DNA of 64,000 nt, taken from Chromobotia macracanthus (taxonomy: Eukaryota > Chordata > Actinopteri > Cypriniformes > Botiidae). The notes under the pieces were generated by a model. That model had not been told where the DNA came from. It worked only from the letters and a program-made list of their open reading frames with translations, and ran no database searches. A program made the translations under genes and the position numbers. The DNA lies in contig JAZGTH010000065.1 in the NCBI GenBank assembly GCA_036877525.1, forward strand, positions 7,599,001-7,663,000. Direction: 5' to 3'. Below are positions 14,801 to 26,194 of the stretch, in pieces; position 1 is the stretch's first letter; every line of letters begins with the position of its first letter.

Positions 14801-17800
14801 GCATCTAGTGAAATGGACTAGCCAATTAAACTAATTAGGTCAGGATGGCAGTTATGAGCAATCAGGGGAATCCTGTAAGTTTCCAGACTGCTCTTTTGGG
14901 GGTGGGGGAAGATTTGTGGACTTTAGCGTGATTTTCTGCATGGTGGCTTCAGCAGAAAACCAAAGCCAGTTATTTCCCCTGAGTGAGAGATGCCCTATCG
15001 ATCATACTCTCTCTGCTTTACTCCTGAGATAAAGGCTGGCATATGGCTGGTGCTTTGAGCCGCTGAAACACAGTGCATGCATTATGTTGCCATTATTGCA
15101 CCAGACTCCCTCCACACCAAACATGTCGATTAAAAACAGGCTGAGTGTTCCCTCTTTGCAATGTTAAAAGACGACTAACCCTGCTATGTTAAAGGAGGCT
15201 GATGCTCTCTGGAAAAATGAAAGGTCTCTAGAAGATGATGAAATAAAAATATACATTTTGTTTTGTTATATTTAAATTCCTAATGTTACTATTAAAAGTT
15301 AAATTGTGTTTTCTTAGCTGTGGCTGGAATTGGTAAGGGCAAGGAATCTGTTCACAGTATAAAAATGTTGACTATAATTGTATATAGATTGTATATAGAC
15401 AAACATGTTAAATGAGAATGGTGATTAACTTTTTATCGCCTGTTATGCTTTTTTACATTTTTTTGTGTAAGACTGGTTCTTTTGGTGAAGATTGCTCTCT
15501 TTGAATGCATATGAAAGTGATTCTGTGCTCAAGTCAATATGTCTCCGTTTAAAGCTAAACTAATGCTTAAAGCTCTGTCAAAACCCAACCAGTAGCTCTG
15601 CTCATGAATGATTCTGTTCGTTTGCATCACCTGAACTGACTGATGTTACATTCCAGTTCCATCAAATACAGCATGACTACATCCCTCAAGTGATAAAAAT
15701 ACAGAGACATGGGTAAGACCTGGGCTACTGATCACACAGAAACAGTGGCTACTGTATATCTCATACTGTGGACAGCAGTGGTTTTATATATAGGTTTAAA
15801 ACATAGTTTAAAAACCTCTTATTTTACATTTTTGTAAATTCAGAGCTAACTTAAATTTCAATATCATTATATTTTTGCTATAGCTAAGTAAACAAGTTAA
15901 CACAAATCAAGATTAGCTTTTCCTGTTTAATGAAATGCTTGTATTGACCATTGGTTTACTGTTCACTGCTTGATGTATCTCACTAAAGTTGGCTGTTTAA
16001 TGGCAAGTTTACATTGTGACAACTTACCCTATATAGTGACGACATTGAGGTATGTGCCTTTACAGAAAATGACTATCAAAAATAAACCTGGAGAAATATT
16101 TATACTTACTTATTTGAAGCATTGTATGAAAATGTTTAACTATTTCAGCTAACAGAGAAAAAAGAACAGTATATAATATTAATTATGAATAAAGAATAGT
16201 ATAAGCTTAAGTTATAAAACGCTATAAAATGCTCACTGTTGTATGTTGTAGGTATGAAAAAGCTCTGCGTTAACACTCATAGGTAATTTCTCATAGGTCT
16301 GCCTAAAGATCTCTTTTTTGCTTTAGATTTGATGAGGTAATATAACACTCTCAACCTGGATTCATTGCTCCTCTGAGACTTTCATTTTATCCTCAATAAC
16401 TTCAGGTATCAAACTGGCCCGCTGTCACTGCGAACACAAGTAATAACAGACTCACAGTTTATCTATGGCTTCATAGTACTCATTATTCATCTTTTGGCTT
16501 AAGAAAATATTGACAGCAAATCTTGCCATCCATCAGAAATGATCGTTTACAGAATTGCTATTCACACATTATCATCCACACCCATCCCATTATTAGCTAA
16601 AACCTGAACCACCATATCTGATTAGCCAACTGATCTATTATCATTGCAATAAGATGGAATTCTTTACTGATGTATTACATGCAGTGATCACTGTGTCTGT
16701 GGAATTTGCAATACTACAGAACTGATGACTTATTTAGGGCTGATCTGCACATGTGAACAGGTAAAAATAAATCAGCTAGACCGTCCATATGGAGTAAGTA
16801 ACAACTGGAGCCAGTGATTGCTTCATTTCAAGTCAAATCATGACAGGAATAAAGGAGACTTGACAAATTAATGTAGAGGTGGAGAGGAGCCAAGGAAGCA
16901 CATTTGACAAAAAACAAGCATCTCTTTGGGAGATGCTGTGGGCTGCCGTTACAGCTTCTGGCAGGTCACTTCCTGAGGGCATGGGCTTGTTTTAATGCTC
17001 TGTATGAAGCAACTGATTTTACTTTGTTTATAAAACATACACAGATGTCAACAAATGGCATTGGCAGTGTGTTCCTTTCAGTGGTGTGTTTCTTCTGCGA
17101 CATGAGAATTTAAAGGTAACATTTTAATATTTTGTTTTCCCTAATGTGCTTTTCCTTATTTATTTATTTGTTTTCATTGGAAATTCTCGTAGCCCTTAAC
17201 ATTTAACATTCATCACATATAAATTCTGCGGCCAGGGTTTTTTTTTGTTCCAGAATATAATTTGTCAACGTTGCTACCAATAAAAATCTATTTTTGAATG
17301 GAAGAAACAGATTTTGGGACCTTCAAATTGTTAAGTACTGTTACGTTTTTTGCAAGTAATAACACTAATGTTGACATGCAGATGTTTCCAGAGGTAAACA
17401 TATTCAAACGTGCACCCATTCTCGTCCAGGAACCTTCTAAACCTTTGGAAGTCTGACAGTTAAAAAGATCACTGGCCATGTCTGTGAGCCTTTGCCAAGA
17501 GAGAATAGACCATAATCGTTCCTCTGCAAAAATCTGTGTGTGTAAACTGGACACCTGGAAGGGATTAGTTAATGATCACTGAGTCAGATCAAACACATGG
17601 AAAATGGTTCAAGATGGTCCATCTGCCATCCATCTTCCCTCCTATACTTTACAGCGAAAACCATCTCAACTGTTTGTGTAGTTTCAGACTAAAGCCATAC
17701 CTTGTGTGTTAAAATATTAAAAAGTGTGACCATGTGTGCTCATGCAGGGGTCTTTCAAATCAAAGCACCAGAAATCATCATGAGGCATGAAAAATGTTGA

Positions 17801-19322
17801 AAAAGACAAAGAACACACAAAAGCCCCACCCACTATGACTCTTATACACCAACCCTCTCATGAACTGTCACACAAGTCTGGGTAGCTGTCAAACCTCCAA
17901 GAAGATGAATGTCCTTTATTGGTTGCAGGCACAGCAGTGGAGACAACCAGTCATGATAAATGTTTAGAAAGCTTAAGGAAATAGCACATTAAAATAATTC
18001 CCAGACTGCTTTACACATGCATTCTGTAGAAAGGTGTCCAGAACTGCTTGACCTTAACCAGAGTTCACGTGGTGATCTGAGCAGTGAGCCCAGTTTTTTA
18101 AACTGTAAAAAAACAATAAATGTCTGACCCATGTCATGGCTTGTCATCTGTTGTGACTGTAGTTGGTAACCAAAATCAGCTTGATTCATATGCATGTAAT
18201 TCAAAAAAATACACAGACTGAAAACAAAATCTATTATTATGATATTTAAAAATGATGCCATAACCCCACATAAAAAACTGAAATAAAATATAAAGTTAGC
18301 AGAACAGGAATGTTCTCAATATAATATATTTTCAGTGCATTTGCAGGCAGCTCTTGTGACAGTCTTCATAGCAGGTGCTGTGTTTTAAATTTAAAAGGCT
18401 TGAATTATTTCCCTCTAATGCCAACAAAGCACAGGTAAGCATTGAGTCATCATTATTGAGCTCATAATTCTAACAGCTAAACAATGGATCATCTTTTCAG
18501 TTTCAATTTCAATTGTTTTGTGATATGCCATTTGATTGTAATTTTTTGTAACAGACAGATAAAGGCAAGACTAATTACTAATAGCTGAATTCCAGTTATT
18601 TTCTGGACGAGGAGTGTTTAGCTGCTCTCAGCAAAAGTACAAATTGTTTTAACCCCAGACAAAAAAGAAGAAATGACAGCATGAATACAGCAATGTGCGC
18701 ATGGTCCCTGCTAATGGGAAACACTGGTGTTATAATCACCTTCTGTGGAATGGGACTGAGAAAGAGAATGTCACAATGGCTGGCCTGCCACATCACTATC
18801 AGCTGATTAGTCTGATGGCCTGTCTGACTCAAGTCTGATGAATCCTAATGAGCTATATCAGAAACTCAGCACTTTTATCTACAGCCCTCTGAAGTTCTAT
18901 TGACTAAAGCTGGTTGCTTCACCAGACGTTCTAACAGAACTTTTAAAAGGGCATGTGATTCGGTTAGAACATAACAAGGACACACATAACTATATATACA
19001 AATAAAAAGGATTCAGTTCTGAAGAACCCTGAGGCAGAGATATTCAGTTCAGACTGTTGGTTTATCAAGTAGGCAGCTTATTTATTAATCATACTTATTA
19101 GGAGTAGGGATGTTCATAACCATTACTACGTCAACCAGAAGTCTCTGCTTTCTAGCGACGTAATAGGTAAATGGTGACACAAAGCAAAGTCGCAGGCAAT
19201 GTAAACAGGGCTTAATTTAGCCGAAAATGAGTTGTGCAAATTGTAAAAGAAAAGCAAAGTAATATGTTAATCCTTTAATATTTCTTCACATGTGGTCCTT
19301 TTAGAACTTAAAGCCCTAATGG

Positions 19323-19864
19323 TGTCAAGGACCGTGAGGGAGAACCCAATGGCTGACAGCTTTTAACAAAATGTAACTTTATTCAAACAGAAACTCCCTC
19401 AAGGGGGGAAACCAAGAATCAAAACAGGAAAAGCAAAGACTAAATAAACATAACATTGAGTTCAAAAGCTAGACAATATGCTGACTTTTTAACATTTCAG
19501 GTAAAAAGAAACAATACACCAGCACAAGACCGAAAACACAAGGGCATTAAATAGGGAAGAAACCAAGGCAGGTAATGAGGGCAAACAGGTGAGGGGAATG
19601 AACTGATAAACAAGGTAACAAGAGGGCGGGGTCAAGACACGAGACAGGAGAGTACATGGCACAAAGTAAACAAACAATGGCCATGTGCTTCCACAGGTCA
19701 TGAAGACACAGAACATGAGTCTAGATCCTGACCCTAAAATACAAGACCCAAGACAAGAATTGTCAGGATCCAAACATCATGCTCTGACACAAAACACAAG
19801 GGATGTCAGGATCCTAGCAAGAGAATCTACGAAAAACTCAAGACAAGAAGCCAGGACCCTGACA
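19323..19864. mobile_element. Non-autonomous DNA transposon with TIRs and a 5-bp target-site duplication
   Basis: 542 bp. Left end reads TGTCAAGGACC; the right end, read on the other strand, starts TGTCAGGGTCC. The element is flanked by aatgg at 19318-19322 and again at 19865-19869, an exact 5-bp direct repeat consistent with a target-site duplication. No transposase frame is inside, so it would be mobilised in trans. The right 104 bp recur alone at 23481-23584. I recognise the general style of fish non-autonomous elements but cannot assign a superfamily. Confidence 0.75.
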
Positions 19865-19925
19865 AATGGACAAATAGAAGTTTTCTAATAAGGTTTGTAA
19901 AATAAAGGTGTGTTTTTGATGGCTG

Positions 19926-19943
19926 ATATATATATATATATAT
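19926..19943. repeat. (AT)9 microsatellite
   Basis: Uninterrupted AT dinucleotides shortly after the 19.3-kb TIR element. Confidence 0.95.
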
Positions 19944-19999
19944 GAGTTTAATTGAACAATAAAGTATTATAGAGATGTTATCAGAAAGAGAAGATGTAA

Positions 20000-20256
20000 C
20001 ATTACCAGTAATTTACCAGTAAGGTGCTATGTGTGAACGCAGAACAGGAATAGAGTATGTGCTAACACAAAAAATGCTTCAGAACATTCTGATGAGGATG
20101 ACACGTTTATTGGTATTTTGGTATTGGTACGTAAATGGTACGTTACCGGTAAAAAGATGGAATGCCATTGCTTGTGTAAAAGGCACATTTGTACATTTAC
20201 CGGTAAAATCATTCTGGTAATTTTCTGGTAAATTACCATAATTACTGTGTAAAAGG
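20000..20256. mobile_element. MITE-like repeat with TTACCGG-type subterminal repeats
   Basis: The left side carries attaccagtaatttaccagt; the right side carries the inverted form (ctggtaattttctggtaaat). Two internal copies of taccggtaaaa occur near 20144 and 20198. A tgtgtaaaag motif is found at about 20173 and 20247. This inverted, iterated layout is typical of fish miniature elements, but the family and exact ends are not known to me. Confidence 0.5.
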
Positions 20257-22069
20257 GGGAGGGGGGCAAAGCCACTTTGTTCTGACCTTCACTAAGGTTC
20301 ACTAAGGGTTTTAAGGCCCACATCTCCCCTTTTAATTCTTTTTTTGACACAAGAAGGTCACTAGAACCAATACATAGTAAGTAGCTAAATTCTCTATTCT
20401 TGTGAAGGTCATTTAGTTAGTGACACTGAGGAAAATTATTTCAATACGTCCCAGCTGCTGAATTCCCTTGTTAGATATCCCACATTCTATAAGAAATATT
20501 GATTTCGAATATTCTCTGCAGAGAGGTAAGTGGAATTTTACTGTACTGATTTATCTGATGACATACTATGAAAATGTTTGTCATCTATGTGCTCTCAAAG
20601 CTCAAGGATCCTAGGAAAACAAAAAAGGAAAAACAAAGGATCCTAACTTGAAGTCATCTTTTCTGTATCTTTCCACCTATAAAGACCAAGCCATATTACA
20701 TGGCTCACATTCTTGTCCCATTTTGTTATTTCTAATGCTGTCAATCTTTCTCTGTGTTCCACAATCTCACATTTATTGAGTGTCCACATATGGCAGTCCC
20801 GTCTTGGTTTGGGCCCACATATTCTCAAACTATGGCTTCACTTCACCAACAAATCAAGTTGCCACTAATGCAGAACTCAACCACTGAGTTGGGCGACACA
20901 TTCAGGGAGAAGGTACACTTGCTTAATCCTGTATGTGATCCAGATGGCTGGTTGTATATCTGATTGAAATTATTTCAGGAAAGAGGGAAAAAAGCATGCA
21001 TTTAAAATGTATTCTGACGTTTGACAAGCATATCAAATTGTCAGAAAGCAAATGTGAAGGAACTGTTCACTTCTCCAGAATTTACAATGAGTAAAGTAGA
21101 TGCACTAAAATCTTTTCCACTGCAACAATAAAGGCTTTCAGCTCAGAGTCTGCACTCTATTTAGAATTTCTTGAAATCCATACAAAGTTCAACACACTGT
21201 GGTTGTGCTTTGTTACACGGGAAAACTCATCTCTAAATCTTCGAACCAGCTCTAATTCAGTGTGCCAGCACTTTAGATGTGTCTTTGAAGGTTCTCGGTT
21301 TCCCATTTTATTCACCACAAGGGAAAAATAGGTAAATGACCAGAATCTCAAGAAGGCTCTGGACTATTGTGCATTTCTTTTCAAAGAATTTCACAAGTCC
21401 AGTTCAGAATTCAAAAGCCCTTTGAGGCATTTGTAACAAAACACTTTCATTTGCTTTTATTCATGATTCTTTTAGTCTCTGTGTTTAAAAGAAAGAGTAG
21501 CAAGCCCATTAAGTGTGCAAACATTATCGCTGTAGAAATACAGTACATTAGAATCCCCGTTGTAAGATATTATGCGTTTAGTCTGGGTTGTCATTATGGT
21601 AACATATTTAATGGGAGCGTACAGTATGTGCAACTTTGTACAAGGTAATTTAATTATACATTTTAGCGTAAATTGCCTTTAAACAATTTAACTAGCAGAA
21701 ACATGAAGAGTCACAATAAAACTGGAAATCAATGCATTTCAAGGATGAAGGAATACAAATATAATAAAAATACAATAAGGCTGCGCTAACAGTGGGGTGA
21801 AACTATTGTTCTCAGATTGTAATTTATTTACATGATCTATAATGAACAACTGTGTGACACTTCCCAGCATTGACAGGGTGTTGATAAAGTTTAAAAGACA
21901 AGCAGCAGAACATCAACACCTCAAATGTATAGATCTTTCACACTTTGTTTTACAAATCATTAGTGGCCATTAGGGTCATCATGAGTAAGAGACTTCAAGG
22001 GCATCTGATGGAACTGTAGTTGAAAAGGCAGTTTGTTGCTTAGTTATTCTATCATTGCAGTCTGCATTG

Positions 22070-22180
22070 TTCTTGTACCTTAGTTGGTAAAGCATTGCAT
22101 TAGCAACACAAACATTGTGTATTTGATTCCCAGGGAACACACGCACTGCTAAAATGTATAACTTGAATGCACTGCAAGTC
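22070..22180 (+). mobile_element. tRNA-derived SINE, 5' part
   Basis: It has an A-box-like tagttggtaaagc at 22081, the phrase attgcattagcaacacaaa, and a B-box-like ttgattccc near 22123, followed by gggaacacacgcactg and aacttgaatgcactgcaagtc. I recognise this as a SINE common in cyprinid and related fish genomes. The usual tail (ggataaaagcgtctgctaaa) is missing because a Tc1-like element begins at 22181. Confidence 0.75.
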
Positions 22181-22600
22181 ACAAAAGTTTGGAAACACTT
22201 GACTGAAATATTTCTTATCTTAAAAATCTTTGAATCTGAAGACATTTGATTAAACATTAAAAATGTTAAAATAAAAATATAAATGTGCCAACATATTAAT
22301 TTCAATTTAATTTCTGTTATTAGAAAACTACAATTTAAAAACAATGTTTTTAAAATAGATGATGTGGACCAAATAATGAAAAAAGCAGCCAATAAGAGTG
22401 CAGGATAGAGGGGAACTCCTTCAAAACTCTTAAAATCTTCTCAGGATGATTCCTCAAGAAACTGGGTGATGGAAAATGTCAAGTTTTTTTTTGTTGTTGA
22501 ATATAGTGACTATATTGAATATGCTAGAATATATCCTATTTTACCCTATTTTAAATTTTCTTTAGTCACAACATAATTCCTAAAGTTACATTTGTGTTAG
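22181..22600 (+). mobile_element. Tc1/mariner-derived remnant
   Basis: Begins acaaaagtttggaaacactt, close to a Tc1-type terminal repeat. Later blocks resemble a zebrafish Tc1-derived element: ggaccaaataatgaaaaaag, cagccaataagagtgcagga, gggaactccttcaa, and tttagtcacaacataattcc at the 3' side. No intact transposase frame remains and the right terminal repeat is lost. It abuts the truncated SINE, so it probably inserted there. Confidence 0.65.
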
Positions 22601-22633
22601 TGGAGGAAGTATATATATAACTTTCTCCACTAA
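22597..22633. repeat. Short inverted repeat (14-bp arms, 9-nt AT loop)
   Basis: Arms 22597-22610 (ttagtggaggaagt) and 22620-22633 (actttctccactaa) pair with one G-U, around atatatata. It lies at the decayed right edge of the Tc1-like remnant. Confidence 0.7.
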
Positions 22634-23480
22634 ATGTTATTAGTGAGAGAGAAATGGTAAGCAACTATATTCTACTGTATTTAGAGCCAAGAGAAATGAA
22701 CAACAGTTGTGGTTCAACCAAACACAGTAATTTACAACTATCTCAAAATCATTATATATAGCTAGACCTAATTTGAGCCCTCGTGAGTCTGATTACATTA
22801 AAGCTCAAAGTAAGAGTTTACTTTGTGAGGGTTATTTTGAAGTACTAGGCAATTTACTGATCTGTCCTTATATTTACTTTCACATAGCCCTCTCTGATAA
22901 AATTTAATCTCTCTAAATATTAGATGAATGCACAGTGCTTTAGTCCCTGCTGTTAATTATTTGTAAATCTTGTTTTTGGTTTGCAGATGTAATTTCATCT
23001 AAGCTCATTGCGGGATCTTCAGTTTATTTTTTCATCAACAAGTAAACAAGAATAATAATGGATTGACTGAGACTGATTAATCGCTTGGGCTTTGGATGTC
23101 AGTGGATTAACCTGCTGCTTCTGAAAGACGATATTTACTCAGATGACAAGGATGGAAATTCATACAAGGACATCTCATCAGAATGACTGCAGGTCATTTC
23201 AGTAGCTATGGCACCAGGTCTGTGTTCGTGTGTGTCTTTGTGTTTGCATGCCAGAACAAGTGTGCTGCGGTATGGATCTGAACAATAATTTTGGCTGGTG
23301 CATTGATGTGTATATCATACAAACCAAGCTGAGAGAAGCATAATTAAAAGCTGAAAAACATAATTGTACTTATGCGTATTTTTATTGTAGTTATGTGTAT
23401 TTTTACTTCTATTTTAAGCTATTGTTTGGAGTAAAACTAGCACTAGCACTGTGCTGACTCCAAAAACCGTAACTAGGATT

Positions 23481-23584
23481 GAGTCAGGATCCAAACATCA
23501 TGCTCTGACACAAAAACAGGACTGTCAGGATCCTGGCACAAGAATTTAGTAAAAAATCCAAACAAGGAAGTCAGGACTCTGACA
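23481..23584. mobile_element. Solo 104-bp copy of the right end of the 19.3-kb TIR element
   Basis: Matches 19761-19864 almost base for base at both ends (gtcaggatccaaacatcatg ... ggactctgaca), with mismatches and small indels inside. It begins and ends where the inner TGTCAGGATCC and the terminal GGACCCTGACA of the longer element lie. No clear target-site duplication is visible. Confidence 0.7.
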
Positions 23585-26181
23585 AGCACATAACAAAACA
23601 TTGCTAAATATATTTTTCATTGTTGACCTTATTTTGGAATGTAATTTTGATGTAAAAAGTATCACAGTGTAGTCTGACCACTGAATTTTCTGTCCATTTC
23701 AGTATGTGCACAAAAGGACAGTTACACAAAGAAGCTGGTTATTACAAAACCTCATATCACATGAGGTGCATATTATTTAGACAGGCTGAAAAAGACCACA
23801 AGGAAATACATACCCAGAGATACAGCACCATAAATAACACCTTTTTTGTAAATAAATTTGTAGTACAGATCCCTTTAATGTAGGTTCACAATTTGTCCTG
23901 TAAATGGACATTAGCGAGTGACCGATAATTTTGTTTTCTCAGCTGGAATGTCATTGTAAACAGAACGCTGTTTCTTTTAAATTATTTTTCTAATGAAGAC
24001 AAACCTTAAACTTCCTTTGTATTAACAGAAAGAACACAAAGTGTTGAAATGCCCCACTCTCATTCACATTTGTTCATGTCTGCAAGCAGATACAATCGCT
24101 GTCTCTCTCCCCCTCATCTGTCTCATTGTCTCCCACCCTTTTCCTTACAGCTACACCATTTTTTGTCTGCTGACAGACGCCCATACAATCTGTAGTACTT
24201 CCTTTTTTGGGATTATTTTGCTGTCTTTGTCTTATTTTTACACTACGTTTTAAATGAACCAACGACTTTCACAACAGTATCGCACAGCAAATCAATCTCC
24301 AATACTTTAATGTCTGCTTTATTATGATTATTTGTTCTGTGGGAGTCTAACTATCAAAACTGAAAATATGTGGCTTGAATGCAAACTAATCCATCACTCA
24401 AGAACACTTGTGGCTATAATTTACTGTGTAATATTTGTAACAATGTTTCACATATGTAGCTTATTGTTCTTTAAATTTACTCCTTTACAGGAATTTCAAT
24501 GGCCAAACAAGCACAATAATGTTGATATGGGCACTTAAAATACATAAAAAAACGCCAGTTTAATTACTCAGCAACTGCTTGTTTGATAAATAAGAATTTG
24601 TTAAAAAAAAAAAACTTGTGTCTTGTGTTTATTTGCTCGATTTCAAAAATCTTTTTCATTTTGATGTAAATTAGCATGTACATTTTGAAATCACTACAGC
24701 AAATTACCGTTTAACATTAAGCTTTAAGTTTACGTTTATTACATGATTTTTATGTCAAATATAAAACAATGAACTTTTTATGCCATTTTCCACATGCAAA
24801 CAGCTGGTTTATTTGAAGTCTCAACAGTGTAACTGCAGTGTTCCTTTCTTGTTCTTGCTTTCTTGTACATCCTTTGCACCTGTCAAGCAACTTAAGAAAG
24901 TAAAAAATAAAAAATGAAAAATAAAAATAAGTAAATCAAATCCCTAATGAGAAGAGGGAGTCAGGCAGTAGGGAGACAGAATAATAATGTGTCATTTACA
25001 AATGATGAAACAGCTAAGAAGTTGTGTGGGGGTAGAAAGTGTCTTGTTTCTTCCCGGGAATCTGACAGCATTGTCAAGTAGGAGCCCTATCGTAACTTCA
25101 GCACATCAAAAGAACTTCCCATCAGATCAAGTTTGCAACACACAGCAGTTAACCTTCTGCCTCTTGTATGTGTTGCACTCATTTGGTCAGCACTACGCTC
25201 AGTGTGGTGCCATGGTGCTAATTACATCAGTGGAGTTTAGGAGAAGAGTGATGGCGTGTGCACCTGAGAGACTCCTGAGGCAGACTGCAGGCTCACAGTC
25301 TGCAAGTCTCTGTGATTGAGGGTGTGTCACCTTGCCATTTCCTCTACGGCAATTCCGAACCAAATGGAATAATTTTGATTATTGCTAAAATAATCAAAAC
25401 AAATTGATCAAATGTGCAAGATAGATTGTTAGCATTTTGCAGAAAAGTAATCAGATATCCAAAACCAAATTGCGTATTCTGCTTTATTTTATGAGAATTT
25501 ATGAAATTATGAATAATTTATGAAAATTGTGATTGGCTTTACATTTTGTTTTTTAAACCTTTTGGTATTCAGTTTTTGCCGTTTCACTTTTGACTGTTGG
25601 CATACATCTTGTTTATAGTTCAGAAATCCAAATTAATGCAGTAATCTTGAGATCACATCTGTTCTGGCTAATCGAAAATTCACATTTCTGCAACAAACAT
25701 CTTAATGACTTCTCAGCAGAAGTTGTTTAGTCTCAGTTCACCAGAGTAATGGCATTAGAAAATACATTTTTAAATCATTTTGAAGGAATCACATTTTCAT
25801 TGTTGGTTTGTAATTCTTCCTTTCAGAGGTTAAGATTATGGGGATTTTTGATGAGAGTTTTATGAAAGAACGTGATAGAATTTCTCATTGTTTCTCTCAT
25901 TGTTTTCCAATGCATCTGGTAATCCTATCACATGGAGGTTAAGTTGAATGTTTTGCCTTAATTGAACTTTTGAAGCATGATCATTCAGTCTATAGGTGAG
26001 ATGTGTTTTCATCTGTAGAGCACCGAAGCAATGAAGAATGATGAAACAGAATTAAGAATGCAGGTTTAAAGACGTAGTTCTTTATCTGCTTCACTCAGTG
26101 GGATCTTTGTAGTTTTTGTAGTTTTAAACTTAGGATTACTGAATGCCCTATTTTCCAACAATTTTTGAAGTAAACATTATT

Positions 26182-26194
26182 TGTGTGTGTGTGT
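26182..26194. repeat. Short (TG)n run
   Basis: Thirteen bases of alternating TG. Confidence 0.8.

Larger units (their letters stand above)
1..19322. other. 3' intergenic flank of cdh11, distal part: no gene recognised
   Basis: AT-rich DNA with only short unsupported open frames on both strands. Content noted: (ATT)7 at 435, hairpins at 6076 and 9261, tandem repeat at 7781, a plus-strand exon-like stretch at 4005-4173, and a complex block at 11640-11860. No cadherin exon or other protein family was recognised. Confidence 0.6.

Noticed and set aside
22070..22145. Functional tRNA gene
   Set aside because: The A and B boxes are degenerate and the 3' half continues into SINE-specific sequence rather than an acceptor stem.
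21979..22392. 137-codon minus-strand open frame
   Set aside because: It runs through the SINE and the Tc1-like remnant in antisense, so it is a by-product of repeats.
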